DNA of 11,717 bases, taken from contig DMYC01000208.1 of assembly GCA_003482695.1 (NCBI GenBank), positions 2,789 through 14,505 on the forward strand, written 5' to 3'. The position numbers and the translations under genes are program-made. Position 1 is the stretch's first letter, and each line of letters opens with the position of its first letter. The stretch comes from Clostridiales bacterium UBA8960. Its GTDB lineage: Bacteria > Bacillota > Clostridia > Peptostreptococcales > Acidaminobacteraceae. Below, piece after piece: positions 1-7,776 of this stretch. The notes below the pieces were generated by a model, which was given only the letters and a program-made list of their open reading frames with translations, was not told the origin of the DNA and made no database searches.

Positions 1-587
1 AGCATGTTGATTATTTGAGCTTGAATGGATACATCCAAAGCGGATATTGGCTCATCGCAAATGACAAGTTCAGGTTGCATCACGATTGCCCTTGCGATGC
101 CGATGCGTTGTCTCTGCCCTCCTGAAAATTCGTGGGGATAACGGTTGGCATGTTCTTTACTGAGTCCCACGCGTTCAAGCATGCTCCAAATAATTTCCAT
201 CCGCGCTTCACCACTTGCAATCTTATGGACATCAAGAGGTTCACCAATTATCTCTCCAACAGTCATTCTCGAATTTAAAGAAGCATATGGGTTTTGAAAA
301 ATCATCTGCATTTTTCTGCGATAGGGCTTCAGCTCACTTTGCTTAACCTTGCTGATGTCTACGCCATTAAAAATTATTTCGCCTTCCGTAACATCAAACA
401 ATCTAAGTATGGCTTTACCCGTCGTCGATTTGCCGCAGCCTGATTCCCCCACAAGTCCAAGTGTTTCACCTTTTCCAATTTTGAAGCTTATGCCATCTAC
501 GGCACTTGTCGTGGTGGTATGGCGCTTCAAAAAACCATGATGATTGATAAAGTGTTTTTTTAGATGATTCACTTCTAGCAAAGACAT
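1..587 (-). CDS. oppF: Oligopeptide ABC transporter ATP-binding protein OppF (C-terminus cut by window edge)
   Basis: This is one of the two cytoplasmic ATPases that power peptide import through OppB/OppC. The visible 195 residues show Walker [10 protein letters not shown] (47-55), Q-loop Q98, ABC signature FSGGQRQR (154-161), Walker B ELVICDEP (173-180) and D-loop SALD. The H-loop and C-terminal domain lie beyond position 1. The chosen ATG (587-585) lies three bases after the oppD TGA, in the same frame. An AAAGGGG ribosome site sits about 8 bases upstream, inside the end of oppD, so the two genes are probably translationally coupled. The ATG at 594-592, which overlaps the oppD stop, is in the wrong frame. 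The order B-C-D-F and the residues around the signature favour OppF over DppF, but the substrate class is inferred. Confidence 0.93.
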   Translation of the reverse strand, partial: MSLLEVNHLKKHFINHHGFLKRHTTTTSAVDGISFKIGKGETLGLVGESGCGKSTTGKAILRLFDVTEGEIIFNGVDISKVKQSELKPYRRKMQMIFQNPYASLNSRMTVGEIIGEPLDVHKIASGEARMEIIWSMLERVGLSKEHANRYPHEFSGGQRQRIGIARAIVMQPELVICDEPISALDVSIQAQIINM

Positions 588-590
588 GCA

Positions 591-1607
<1,017 letters not shown>

Positions 1608-1623
1608 GCCATATACCTCACAA

Positions 1624-2817
1624 TTATCTTAATTTGGGATCAAGTGCATCCCTCAATCCGTCTCCTAGAAAGTTAAGCGCCAATACCGTTATCGAAATGC
1701 CTAATGATGGATAAAACAACTGATAAGGGTAACTTCTTAGTCCACCTAAAGCATCGCTTGCAAGTGTCCCCCATGACGCTAGCGGCGCTCTAACACCTAA
1801 ACCAATAAAGCTTAAGAAAGCTTCGGTGAAAATGGCGCTTGGAATCATCATCGTAAGCGCAACAATAATTGGCCCTATTGCATTTGGGATTAAATGACGA
1901 AGCAGAATTCTCGTAGGGCTTGAACCGATCGTCCTAGCAGACAGAATAAAATCTTGTTCTTTGAGGCTGAGGATTTGACCACGTACAATTCGCGCCATGT
2001 TGACCCAATAAACGGATCCTATGGCTATAATTATGGCTTTCTGGACCGTTCCGATGATGACCGAGAGTAAAATGACGTATAAAATCAAGGGAATCGTACT
2101 GATGGTATCGACCATTCGCATCATGATATTGTCTACTCGCCCACCAAAATAGCCGGCAATGCCACCATATAAAACACCGACGATGAAATTAACGAGCGTC
2201 GCCACGATCGCGATAACGAGTGAAATCTGCGCACCATAAATGAGGCGTGCCAATAAATCGCGGCCTAATCCATCTGTCCCCAAAATATTAAGTCGGTTAT
2301 GCACTTTCGCATATGGACTAATTATGGCGCCGTCCACTCTTATTTTAAATTTGACACCTTCTGGATTTTGTTCGGCTTTCAAAGCGGCATAGGCATAATC
2401 TAAAATGATGGTTTTCCCCTCCATCTCATATGTTTTTGTGCGTTCAACGATGTTGTGCGTATCTTCGCTAAGCAGATGATTTAACTGGCCATCGCGTGTG
2501 ACGTCGAATAATTTGTAGTCATTATGCATATATATGAACGACTCCTCGCTTACTTTATAAATCTCAAATCTTGGAGGAACATTCGCGAACGCAAGTTGTT
2601 GAGTGGAATAGTCATGTTTGGTGACAAGCGGCCCTACGCACGCGAATAACACCACAAAGCATGTCATTTGCAGCCCCAACATCGCCAATCCATTTTTTCT
2701 AAATATGTGCCATACTTCTAGCCAGTATGGCTTGCTTGGTTTAGAATCGATGCCATTAATTTTCTCGTCATCTGGAAGCGCTTCCCAAAGCCTCTTGTCG
2801 ATTATACGTTCTGACAT
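1624..2817 (-). CDS. oppC: Oligopeptide ABC transporter permease OppC, with an enlarged extracytoplasmic insert
   Basis: This inner-membrane permease pairs with OppB. The first membrane helix is at about residues 44-66. The family hallmark LGTDGLGRD (179-187) opens the transport domain. The cytoplasmic EAA coupling loop, which contacts the ATPases, is around 288-312 (ARTIGSSPTRILLRHLIPN). Further membrane helices follow, and the protein ends in ALDPKLR, typical of OppC. At 397 residues it is about 90 longer than usual OppC/DppC proteins. The extra length lies between helix 1 and LGTD (about 67-175), a stretch predicted to be outside the cell. The ATG start has an AAGGTG ribosome site, and the gene begins 8 bases after the oppB stop. 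Confidence 0.93.
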   Translation of the reverse strand: MSERIIDKRLWEALPDDEKINGIDSKPSKPYWLEVWHIFRKNGLAMLGLQMTCFVVLFACVGPLVTKHDYSTQQLAFANVPPRFEIYKVSEESFIYMHNDYKLFDVTRDGQLNHLLSEDTHNIVERTKTYEMEGKTIILDYAYAALKAEQNPEGVKFKIRVDGAIISPYAKVHNRLNILGTDGLGRDLLARLIYGAQISLVIAIVATLVNFIVGVLYGGIAGYFGGRVDNIMMRMVDTISTIPLILYVILLSVIIGTVQKAIIIAIGSVYWVNMARIVRGQILSLKEQDFILSARTIGSSPTRILLRHLIPNAIGPIIVALTMMIPSAIFTEAFLSFIGLGVRAPLASWGTLASDALGGLRSYPYQLFYPSLGISITVLALNFLGDGLRDALDPKLR

Positions 2818-2825
2818 GATTCACC

Positions 2826-3746
2826 TTAATCTTTCATTTTTATTCTAGGGTCAATGACCATATATAAGACATCTACAACTAAAACCATAAAGGCAAGAAT
2901 AAACGCATATAAAAGTGTGATGCCAAGCAGTACGGTATAATCCCGATTTCCCACACTTTCTACAAAATGCTTTCCAATGCCTGGAATCGCAAAAATTCTT
3001 TCGATTACAAATGAACCGGTGAGTAGCGTCGCAACCATTGGACCAACATACGTAATAACCGGTATCGTTGCATTTTTCAAAGCGTGTTTGAAAATGACCT
3101 TTTGAATGGATATGCCTTTCGATCTTGCCGTGCGGATATAATCTGCTTCCATCACTTCAAGCATGCAGGTACGCGTCATTTTAATGATGAACGAAAGTGA
3201 AAACCCTGATAAAGCGATTACAGGACCAATCAGATGTTTCCATGACGAAAGCCCATTTGAAGGCAAAATGTTTAATTTAGCACTAAAAACGAAAATAATA
3301 GCTGTCGCAATGACAAACGACGGCACTGCAACACCTAGACTAGTGAAGAACACAATCATGCGATCTTGCCACTTATTGTGTTTTAATGCCGAAAATACGC
3401 CAAGTGGGACACCGATCATTAGTATATAGATGACCGAAGACAAACCGAGTGTAAATGTTGCAGGGAACCCTTCTTCAATCAATTGATTCACACTCACACC
3501 CGATCTTTGTAATGATGGACCAAAATCCAATCTCAATATGCCAAGGACATAATCAAAATACTGTTTCCACAATGGATCATTCAGGCGATACTTCTCATTT
3601 AGCGATTCAAGCACCGTTTCTGGCAGTGTATTCTCTCGAGTGAATGGCCCTCCGGGAATCGCATGCATCATGATAAATGTGATCGTGATAATCACAAATA
3701 ATGACACGGCTATTGTAGCAGTCCTTTTTAAAATATACTTCCCCAA
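2826..3746 (-). CDS. oppB: Oligopeptide ABC transporter permease OppB, TTG start
   Basis: This permease is the first gene of the operon. From the TTG at 3746-3744 it is 306 residues long, the standard OppB size, and begins (M)GKYILKR, the usual OppB N-terminus. Helix 1 (about 11-30) is followed by HAIPGGPF. The EAA coupling loop is EADYIRTARSKGISIQKVIF (200-219), and the protein ends with DPRIKMKD. A run of seven G's (AGGGGGGG) sits 8 bases before the TTG. The frame stays open back to a second TTG at 3827, which would add 27 charged residues. That start has a poor ribosome site and would place the well-matched operon promoter (3780-3808) inside the gene, so it is rejected. No oppA is visible; it may lie left of the window or elsewhere. 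Confidence 0.93.
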   Translation of the reverse strand: MGKYILKRTATIAVSLFVIITITFIMMHAIPGGPFTRENTLPETVLESLNEKYRLNDPLWKQYFDYVLGILRLDFGPSLQRSGVSVNQLIEEGFPATFTLGLSSVIYILMIGVPLGVFSALKHNKWQDRMIVFFTSLGVAVPSFVIATAIIFVFSAKLNILPSNGLSSWKHLIGPVIALSGFSLSFIIKMTRTCMLEVMEADYIRTARSKGISIQKVIFKHALKNATIPVITYVGPMVATLLTGSFVIERIFAIPGIGKHFVESVGNRDYTVLLGITLLYAFILAFMVLVVDVLYMVIDPRIKMKD

Positions 3747-3779
3747 TCCATTCACCCCCCCTAACTTGCAATATACTTT

Positions 3780-3808
3780 ATCATAATCCTTATTGATTCT
3801 TTTTTCAA
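3780..3808 (-). promoter_or_regulatory. Sigma-A promoter of the opp operon
   Basis: On the minus strand, TTGAAA (3808-3803) and TATGAT (3785-3780) are 17 bases apart. The predicted transcript start near 3773 gives a leader of about 27 bases that contains the AGGGGGGG ribosome site of oppB. The placement supports the TTG at 3746 as the oppB start. Confidence 0.75.
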
Positions 3809-3832
3809 ATTTATCTTTATTTAGCAAACTCT

Positions 3833-3862
3833 TTGTTTAAATCACTTACATAATGCTATAAT
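3833..3862 (+). promoter_or_regulatory. Promoter of ade with extended -10
   Basis: A perfect TATAAT (3857-3862) is preceded by TGC, making an extended -10 (TGCTATAAT). The -35 is weak (TTGTTT, 3833-3838, 18-base spacer). The leader of about 40 bases is too short for a purine riboswitch. It stands back to back with the opp promoter without overlapping it. Confidence 0.7.
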
Positions 3863-3910
3863 ACTAATAATTATCTTTTTTTGATTCACGCATAGAAAGG
3901 AAGGTTCCTC

Positions 3911-5662
3911 ATGATTCCCCAACAACACAGCGAGAAAATCAGTCGCATGAAGAAACGAATTGATTTGGCCGCAGGCAAGCGTCCCGCATCTCTCGTACTT
4001 AAAAACTGTAAAATCATCAACGTATTTAATGGAAAAATCATTCACTCGGACATCGCCATCGATCACGGTAAAATAATCGGCATCGGACATTATGAAGGCG
4101 AGCACGTCATTAATCTAGAAGGCAAATTTGTTGCTCCCGGACTGATCGATGCACACATGCATATGGAGTCCACTTTGGTGACACCCGACCAAATGGCGCG
4201 TATCATCGTGCCTCGGGGCACAACAACTGTGATCGCTGATCCACATGAAATCGCAAACGTCCTCGGCATGGAAGGCGTTAAATACATGATTGAAGCGACA
4301 GAAGAAACAAAACTTAACGGGTTTTTCATGTTGCCTTCATGTGTGCCTGCAACGCCATATGAAAATGCTGGTGCAACACTTGACCGTGAAGCCTTGTCTA
4401 TACTAGAAAACCATCCGAAAGTTTTGGGTCTTGGCGAAGTCATGGACTATCCAAGTGTCATTAACGGCAATCTCGATATTTTAGAAAAACTGGAAATGGC
4501 TGATCGAAAAATTATCGATGGGCATGGCCCAGATCTAACCGGAAAAATGCTAAACGCCTATATGATCAACGGCATAAGGACGGATCATGAATGCACAACT
4601 CTAGAAGAAATGGAAGAACGCATTGGCCTTGGCATGTTTGTCGCCATTCGGGAAGGCACTGCAGCAAGAAATCTAGATACGCTCATCAAAGGCGTCAACA
4701 CACATACAAAGCATCAGTGCATGTTCTGCACTGACGATAAGCATCCAGAAGATATCCTTGTTAACGGCCACATCGATTATCATGTTAGGCGTGCCATCGC
4801 GCTTGGTGTCGATCCCATAACGGCTATTCAAATGGCCACGATCAATCCAGCACGCTGTTACAATCTTAGAGATATCGGTGCAATTGCACCTGGTTATGAT
4901 GCAGATCTTATCGTATTTGACAGTTTCGAAAATTTTGAAATCCTTGAAGTCTATAAAAAAGGCTATTTGGTCGCTAAAAACAAGACACCCCTTTTTGAAG
5001 CGACGCGAATTGACAGCAAGCATGTTGAAGACACCGTTAAAATCAGTCCAATTTCTTCTGACCTATTAAAGTTGAAACTTGAAAGCGATGTTGCGCATGT
5101 CATTAGAATCAATCCAGGTTCCATCGTAACTGAACACGTCGTCCGCAGAGTCTACATGGATGAACAAGGTTATTTCAAGACAAATAAACATCTCGATATC
5201 AAAAAAATCGCTGTCATTGAAAGGCACGGCAAAACCAAGAATGTGGGCATCGGACTCGTGGAGAACTTCCATCTTGTAAATGGCGCCATCGCAACGACGA
5301 TTTCACATGACTCTCATAATATTATCGTCGTCGGTGACAATGATGATGACATGGCCATGGCCGTCAATGAAATCGTAAAACTTCAAGGTGGCATAACCAT
5401 TGTATCACAAGGCAAGGTAAAAGGCTCGCTGCCACTTCCAATTGCTGGACTTATGTCTAGCGACTCCATGGAACACGTTGCCTCTGTTCTTAGAAATTTA
5501 CGGGTCATAGCCAATCAAGAGTTGAAGATTCCTGCCACACTTGAACCTTTTATGACACTTAGCTTCTTGGCTCTACCGGTCATCCCCGAACTGAAAATTA
5601 CCGACCGTGGTTATTTTGATGTAAAATCGTTTGCATTCATAGATGTTTCAGAAAAATCGTAA
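3911..5662 (+). CDS. ade: Adenine deaminase (adenine to hypoxanthine)
   Basis: This cytoplasmic metal-dependent amidohydrolase (EC 3.5.4.2) converts adenine to hypoxanthine and ammonia for purine salvage. The 583 residues match the usual length of the AdeC family. The metal-site motif GLIDAHMHMEST (77-88) carries H82 and H84. It is followed by PHE (111-113), GEVMDY (175-180), DGHGP (203-207), TDHE (224-227) and CTDDKHPED (273-281), all in the order expected for adenine deaminase. The region after about residue 340 returns to the amidohydrolase beta domain, followed by the C-terminal domain typical of this enzyme. The ATG has an AAAGGAAGG ribosome site about 7 bases upstream. No terminator lies between its stop and the riboswitch pair at 5709, so its mRNA probably includes them. 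Confidence 0.95.
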   Translation: MIPQQHSEKISRMKKRIDLAAGKRPASLVLKNCKIINVFNGKIIHSDIAIDHGKIIGIGHYEGEHVINLEGKFVAPGLIDAHMHMESTLVTPDQMARIIVPRGTTTVIADPHEIANVLGMEGVKYMIEATEETKLNGFFMLPSCVPATPYENAGATLDREALSILENHPKVLGLGEVMDYPSVINGNLDILEKLEMADRKIIDGHGPDLTGKMLNAYMINGIRTDHECTTLEEMEERIGLGMFVAIREGTAARNLDTLIKGVNTHTKHQCMFCTDDKHPEDILVNGHIDYHVRRAIALGVDPITAIQMATINPARCYNLRDIGAIAPGYDADLIVFDSFENFEILEVYKKGYLVAKNKTPLFEATRIDSKHVEDTVKISPISSDLLKLKLESDVAHVIRINPGSIVTEHVVRRVYMDEQGYFKTNKHLDIKKIAVIERHGKTKNVGIGLVENFHLVNGAIATTISHDSHNIIVVGDNDDDMAMAVNEIVKLQGGITIVSQGKVKGSLPLPIAGLMSSDSMEHVASVLRNLRVIANQELKIPATLEPFMTLSFLALPVIPELKITDRGYFDVKSFAFIDVSEKS

Positions 5663-5708
5663 ATTTTATGTAAACCTGTTATTTTTCCTTGCAAATGGGT
5701 ATAAAGCA

Positions 5709-5852
5709 AATAGCAAATCATAGCAAACTATGAGGCGCAAAGCTAGAGGGTCTAAATTATTGGATGCGTTCAATGTGAATGAAGAGTTGTTCTCATAAGA
5801 ACATGCCTAGACGGCTTCATAACAACGACCAATAACATGGCAGCCAGCTACC
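5709..5852 (+). promoter_or_regulatory. Cyclic-di-GMP-I (GEMM-I) riboswitch aptamer 1, divergent, with a long structured arm
   Basis: This is the first of two tandem aptamers. The core reads AGCAAA (5712-5717), then a 6-bp helix TCATAG/CTATGA (5718-5723 with 5728-5733), then GGCGCAAAGCTA (5734-5745). The second helix pairs AGCT (5741-5744) with AGCT (5846-5849), and GG (5748-5749) with CC (5844-5845). The distal part has CTAA (5752-5755) opposite CATGG (5836-5840) and ends in GCAGCCAGCTACC. By alignment to the well-studied Vc2 aptamer, the helix loop is CAAA rather than GAAA, position 43 is G rather than A, and position 20 is A (5712). The base stacked between the ligand purines (A47 = 5739) is kept. 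The distal arm TTATTGG/CCAATAA (5757-5763 with 5829-5835) encloses about 65 nt that fold further. The ends are approximate. Confidence 0.82.
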
Positions 5853-5969
5853 AAAAAACTTTTCGGATTCATAGCAAAACACATGAAAGTGTGCGACGCA
5901 AAACTAGAAGGACCTAACCTTGGAGATTTATCTTTAAGTATGGCAGCCAGTTACCGAGAAAAGTTTTTT
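5853..5969 (+). repeat. 12-bp perfect inverted repeat enclosing aptamer 2
   Basis: AAAAAACTTTTC (5853-5864) and GAAAAGTTTTTT (5958-5969) are exact reverse complements. They include the closing helix of aptamer 2 and extend it through the A-run after aptamer 1 and the seven-T run at 5964-5970. Formation of this helix would place a U-tract directly at the 3' side of the ligand-binding fold. Confidence 0.75.
5858..5963 (+). promoter_or_regulatory. Cyclic-di-GMP-I (GEMM-I) riboswitch aptamer 2, near-consensus
   Basis: The core is AGCAAA (5873-5878), then a helix capped by a GAAA tetraloop (5885-5888) between CACAT and GTGTG, then GACGCAAAACTA (5895-5906). AACT (5902-5905) pairs with AGTT (5949-5952). 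The matching pair in aptamer 1 is AGCT/AGCT, a compensatory change that supports the fold. CCTAA (5913-5917) and TATGG (5939-5943 region) form the classic 11-nt receptor for a GAAA tetraloop. The distal arm is the normal short hairpin (5919-5938). The closing helix is ACTTTTCGG (5858-5866) with CCGAGAAAAGT (5953-5963 region), leaving a 2-nt bulge. The base before GCAAA, equivalent to Vc2 position 20, is A (5873). The element lies about 195 bases after the ade stop, and no plus-strand gene follows it closely. Confidence 0.9.
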
Positions 5970-5975
5970 TGCGTG

Positions 5976-6026
5976 AAAAATCCAGTTTGAGTACGACTAA
6001 AGTATCGTATTTAAACTGGATTTTTT
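5976..6026. terminator. Strong bidirectional intrinsic terminator
   Basis: AAAAATCCAGTTT (5976-5988) pairs exactly with AAACTGGATTTTT (6013-6025). The pairing continues inward as GAGTACGA with TCGTATTT (two G-U pairs), giving a 21-bp stem with an 8-nt loop. A six-T run ends it on the plus strand and a five-T run on the minus strand. It can end plus-strand RNA from ade and the riboswitches, and minus-strand RNA from the glycosyltransferase. Confidence 0.88.
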
Positions 6027-6037
6027 ATTTAACCTTG

Positions 6038-7216
6038 TTAAGCATTCTTTTTCCTAAAAGCTTGTTCATCCAATATCTCTTGATATCTAGAGACGGCTTT
6101 ACCGACCGCATCGTCCCATGACAGATATATTTTATCGGATGCATTTTGACCAATTCTGACCAAACGCGTTGGATCTTCAAGGCTTTTAATGACTTCTCGT
6201 GCAAGTGCGCTTTCCTCATGGGGAATCAATATTCCAGTATCGTCATCCACGATGCCTTCAGATGCACAACTGCCGTTTATAAGCAAAGCTGGACAACTGC
6301 ATGCTGCTGCCTCTCGAACGACGATGCCATTTGTATCGTATGTTGATGGAAATAAAAATAGATTCGCTCGACTAAAATAAGAACGCAGAAGTTCGCGATC
6401 ATGAATGGCACCAGTAAATACACAAGTATCCTTAAGCCCTAACCGATCGACGTAGGCCATAATTTCTGGCCGATCGACTCCCTCACCTACGAATAGCATC
6501 TTAAAAGAAGCGCCTTTTTGTTTTGCCTCATACAGACCATCAATGATAAATTTAATGTTCTTGTACCACATCATTCTTCCAACAAACAGAAATACCATCT
6601 CATCTTTTTCGATTTTCAGTTCCGCATTTAAAGACGCTATGGCATCTTCACTCGCTCTTCCTTTGACAAAGTCAGTGCCGTTTTCCATGGTGATGTATTC
6701 ACCTTTATAACCTAAGTGCCTCAGATTTTCGCCAGCGCCTTCTGAAACCACCCAAACTTCATCACATGCGTTGATGTTGTTCATCAAAAATCGAATCGAT
6801 ACGGTTCTAAGTGGGTTTAGAGCAATGCGTTTTTCTATGTCGACATCAAACTTGGTATGATACGTAAACACGATCGGTGACCCGGTGTACCTTCTTAAGA
6901 CTCTCGCTAGAAGAGCGGATGTGAACGGGCTGTGAATATGAATAATGTCCAGCTTTTCCCTTTGAAGCCTTCTTATCAATAATGGACTGAACGGATTACC
7001 CATCCTATATCCGATTCTCTTGCTTACGTTTGCACTTGAATATCGTATGACCCTAAATGGGTACTGATCTTTAACTTTCGGATACCATGGGGTGGCTACC
7101 ACCGACCGTCCATATAATTTGTGAATGGATTTGGCATAATTCACAGCTGTATTCGCTACTCCATCAATAATTGGTGGAAAAGAATCATTAAAAATCCCAA
7201 CACTTAATTTTCTCAT
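6038..7216 (-). CDS. GT4-family (GT-B fold) glycosyltransferase, possibly a membrane glycolipid synthase
   Basis: This 392-residue retaining glycosyltransferase has two Rossmann domains. The N-terminal acceptor domain shows FPPIIDGVANT (13-23) and the HIHSPF and FTYHTKFD segments (93-124). The C-terminal donor domain shows ENGTD (178-182), FVGRMMWYKN (211-220) and the nucleotide-sugar motif at 289-305. There the usual E-x7-E appears as D294-x7-E302 within YDTNGIVVREAAA. The pattern resembles Firmicutes group 1 transferases that glucosylate diacylglycerol, but the acceptor cannot be read from sequence. The ATG at 7216 has GAGGT 6 bases upstream and gives a normal N-terminus (MRKLSVGIFND). An in-frame ATG at 7228 lies only about 4 bases from the predicted transcript start and lacks a ribosome site. 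The gene converges on the tandem riboswitch. Confidence 0.85.
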   Translation of the reverse strand: MRKLSVGIFNDSFPPIIDGVANTAVNYAKSIHKLYGRSVVATPWYPKVKDQYPFRVIRYSSANVSKRIGYRMGNPFSPLLIRRLQREKLDIIHIHSPFTSALLARVLRRYTGSPIVFTYHTKFDVDIEKRIALNPLRTVSIRFLMNNINACDEVWVVSEGAGENLRHLGYKGEYITMENGTDFVKGRASEDAIASLNAELKIEKDEMVFLFVGRMMWYKNIKFIIDGLYEAKQKGASFKMLFVGEGVDRPEIMAYVDRLGLKDTCVFTGAIHDRELLRSYFSRANLFLFPSTYDTNGIVVREAAACSCPALLINGSCASEGIVDDDTGILIPHEESALAREVIKSLEDPTRLVRIGQNASDKIYLSWDDAVGKAVSRYQEILDEQAFRKKNA

Positions 7217-7238
7217 CTTATACCTCATAAACTCATCA

Positions 7239-7267
7239 TTTATAATCTAAATAAGTTCTCTCATCAA
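7239..7267 (-). promoter_or_regulatory. Sigma-A promoter of the glycosyltransferase
   Basis: On the minus strand TTGATG (7267-7262) and TATAAA (7244-7239) are 17 bases apart. Transcription would start near 7232, leaving a very short leader that still holds the GAGGT site for the ATG at 7216. Confidence 0.55.
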
Positions 7268-7339
7268 AATTCTAGCAGAATACCTGACAATATAACAGTT
7301 AAAATTTTATTAAAATGGTGTTAATCATTGGATTTAGGG

Positions 7340-7345
7340 TATAAT
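7340..7345 (+). promoter_or_regulatory. -10 element of the YtxH-domain gene promoter
   Basis: A perfect TATAAT stands 31 bases before the ATG at 7377. The -35 is poor; TGGTGT at 7316-7321 with an 18-base spacer is the best candidate. An activator or alternative sigma factor is possible but not shown. Confidence 0.5.
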
Positions 7346-7376
7346 GGATACAATACCGTAAAAAAAGGAGACTATC

Positions 7377-7772
7377 ATGTTACTAAAAAGAATTCAGGAA
7401 AAGAGAGAAGCCGAACTTAAAAGACAAAAGCAAGACACAGTTAAGAAAGTTGGCGTGGCTCTGGTCATTGGCAGTTTTGTATCAGCAGTAGTAACATTAT
7501 TCACTGCACCTAAATCTGGTAAGGAATTGAGACAAGACGTCGTCGAAAAAGTTGAAGAGGGTACTGAACTTGTTAAAGACGGCGCGACCAAAGCGGCCAA
7601 GAAGACAACAGAGATTGTAAATGATGCAATTTCAAAAGGCCAGGACATAAAGGAGAAAGTAAAATTAAAAGTGAACACTATGACACAACCTGCAGATGAA
7701 ACACCAATCGATAAAATCGAAGAGGCTGTTGAAGAAATGGTTGAAGACATTAAAGAGACATTTGAAGGCTAA
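7377..7772 (+). CDS. YtxH-domain small membrane protein
   Basis: This 131-residue protein has a charged N-terminus, one membrane helix (about 26-43, VGVALVIGSFVSAVVTLFTA) and the YtxH signature APKSGKELR (44-52). A long, highly charged helical tail rich in K and E follows, ending in acidic residues (EEAVEEMVEDIKETFEG). YtxH proteins are common in Firmicutes and linked to general stress, but their molecular role is not established. The ATG has an AAAAAAGGAG ribosome site. The gene stands alone between its own promoter and the terminator at 7777. Confidence 0.85.
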   Translation: MLLKRIQEKREAELKRQKQDTVKKVGVALVIGSFVSAVVTLFTAPKSGKELRQDVVEKVEEGTELVKDGATKAAKKTTEIVNDAISKGQDIKEKVKLKVNTMTQPADETPIDKIEEAVEEMVEDIKETFEG

Positions 7773-7776
7773 AAAC

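Noticed and set aside
3863..3910. Purine riboswitch in front of ade
   Set aside because: The leader is only about 40 bases and lacks the conserved three-way junction elements.
4090..5272. Minus-strand open frames inside ade
   Set aside because: They are shadows of a conserved enzyme gene and show no family motifs or ribosome sites.
5677..5705. TATAAA (5700-5705) with TGTTAT 17 bases upstream as a dedicated riboswitch promoter
   Set aside because: Transcription would begin near 5712, at or inside the 5' side of aptamer 1, so it could not make the complete fold. Read-through from ade is more likely.
5705..5960. Repeated GCAAA and GGCAGCCAG segments as CRISPR or mobile repeats
   Set aside because: The repeated segments are the conserved cores of two GEMM-I aptamers. 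There are no regular short repeats with spacers and no transposase.
6025..6380. Short open frames on both strands over the end of the glycosyltransferase
   Set aside because: They lie inside or antisense to a clearly coding gene, lack ribosome sites and resemble no family. None is a credible target for the riboswitch pair.
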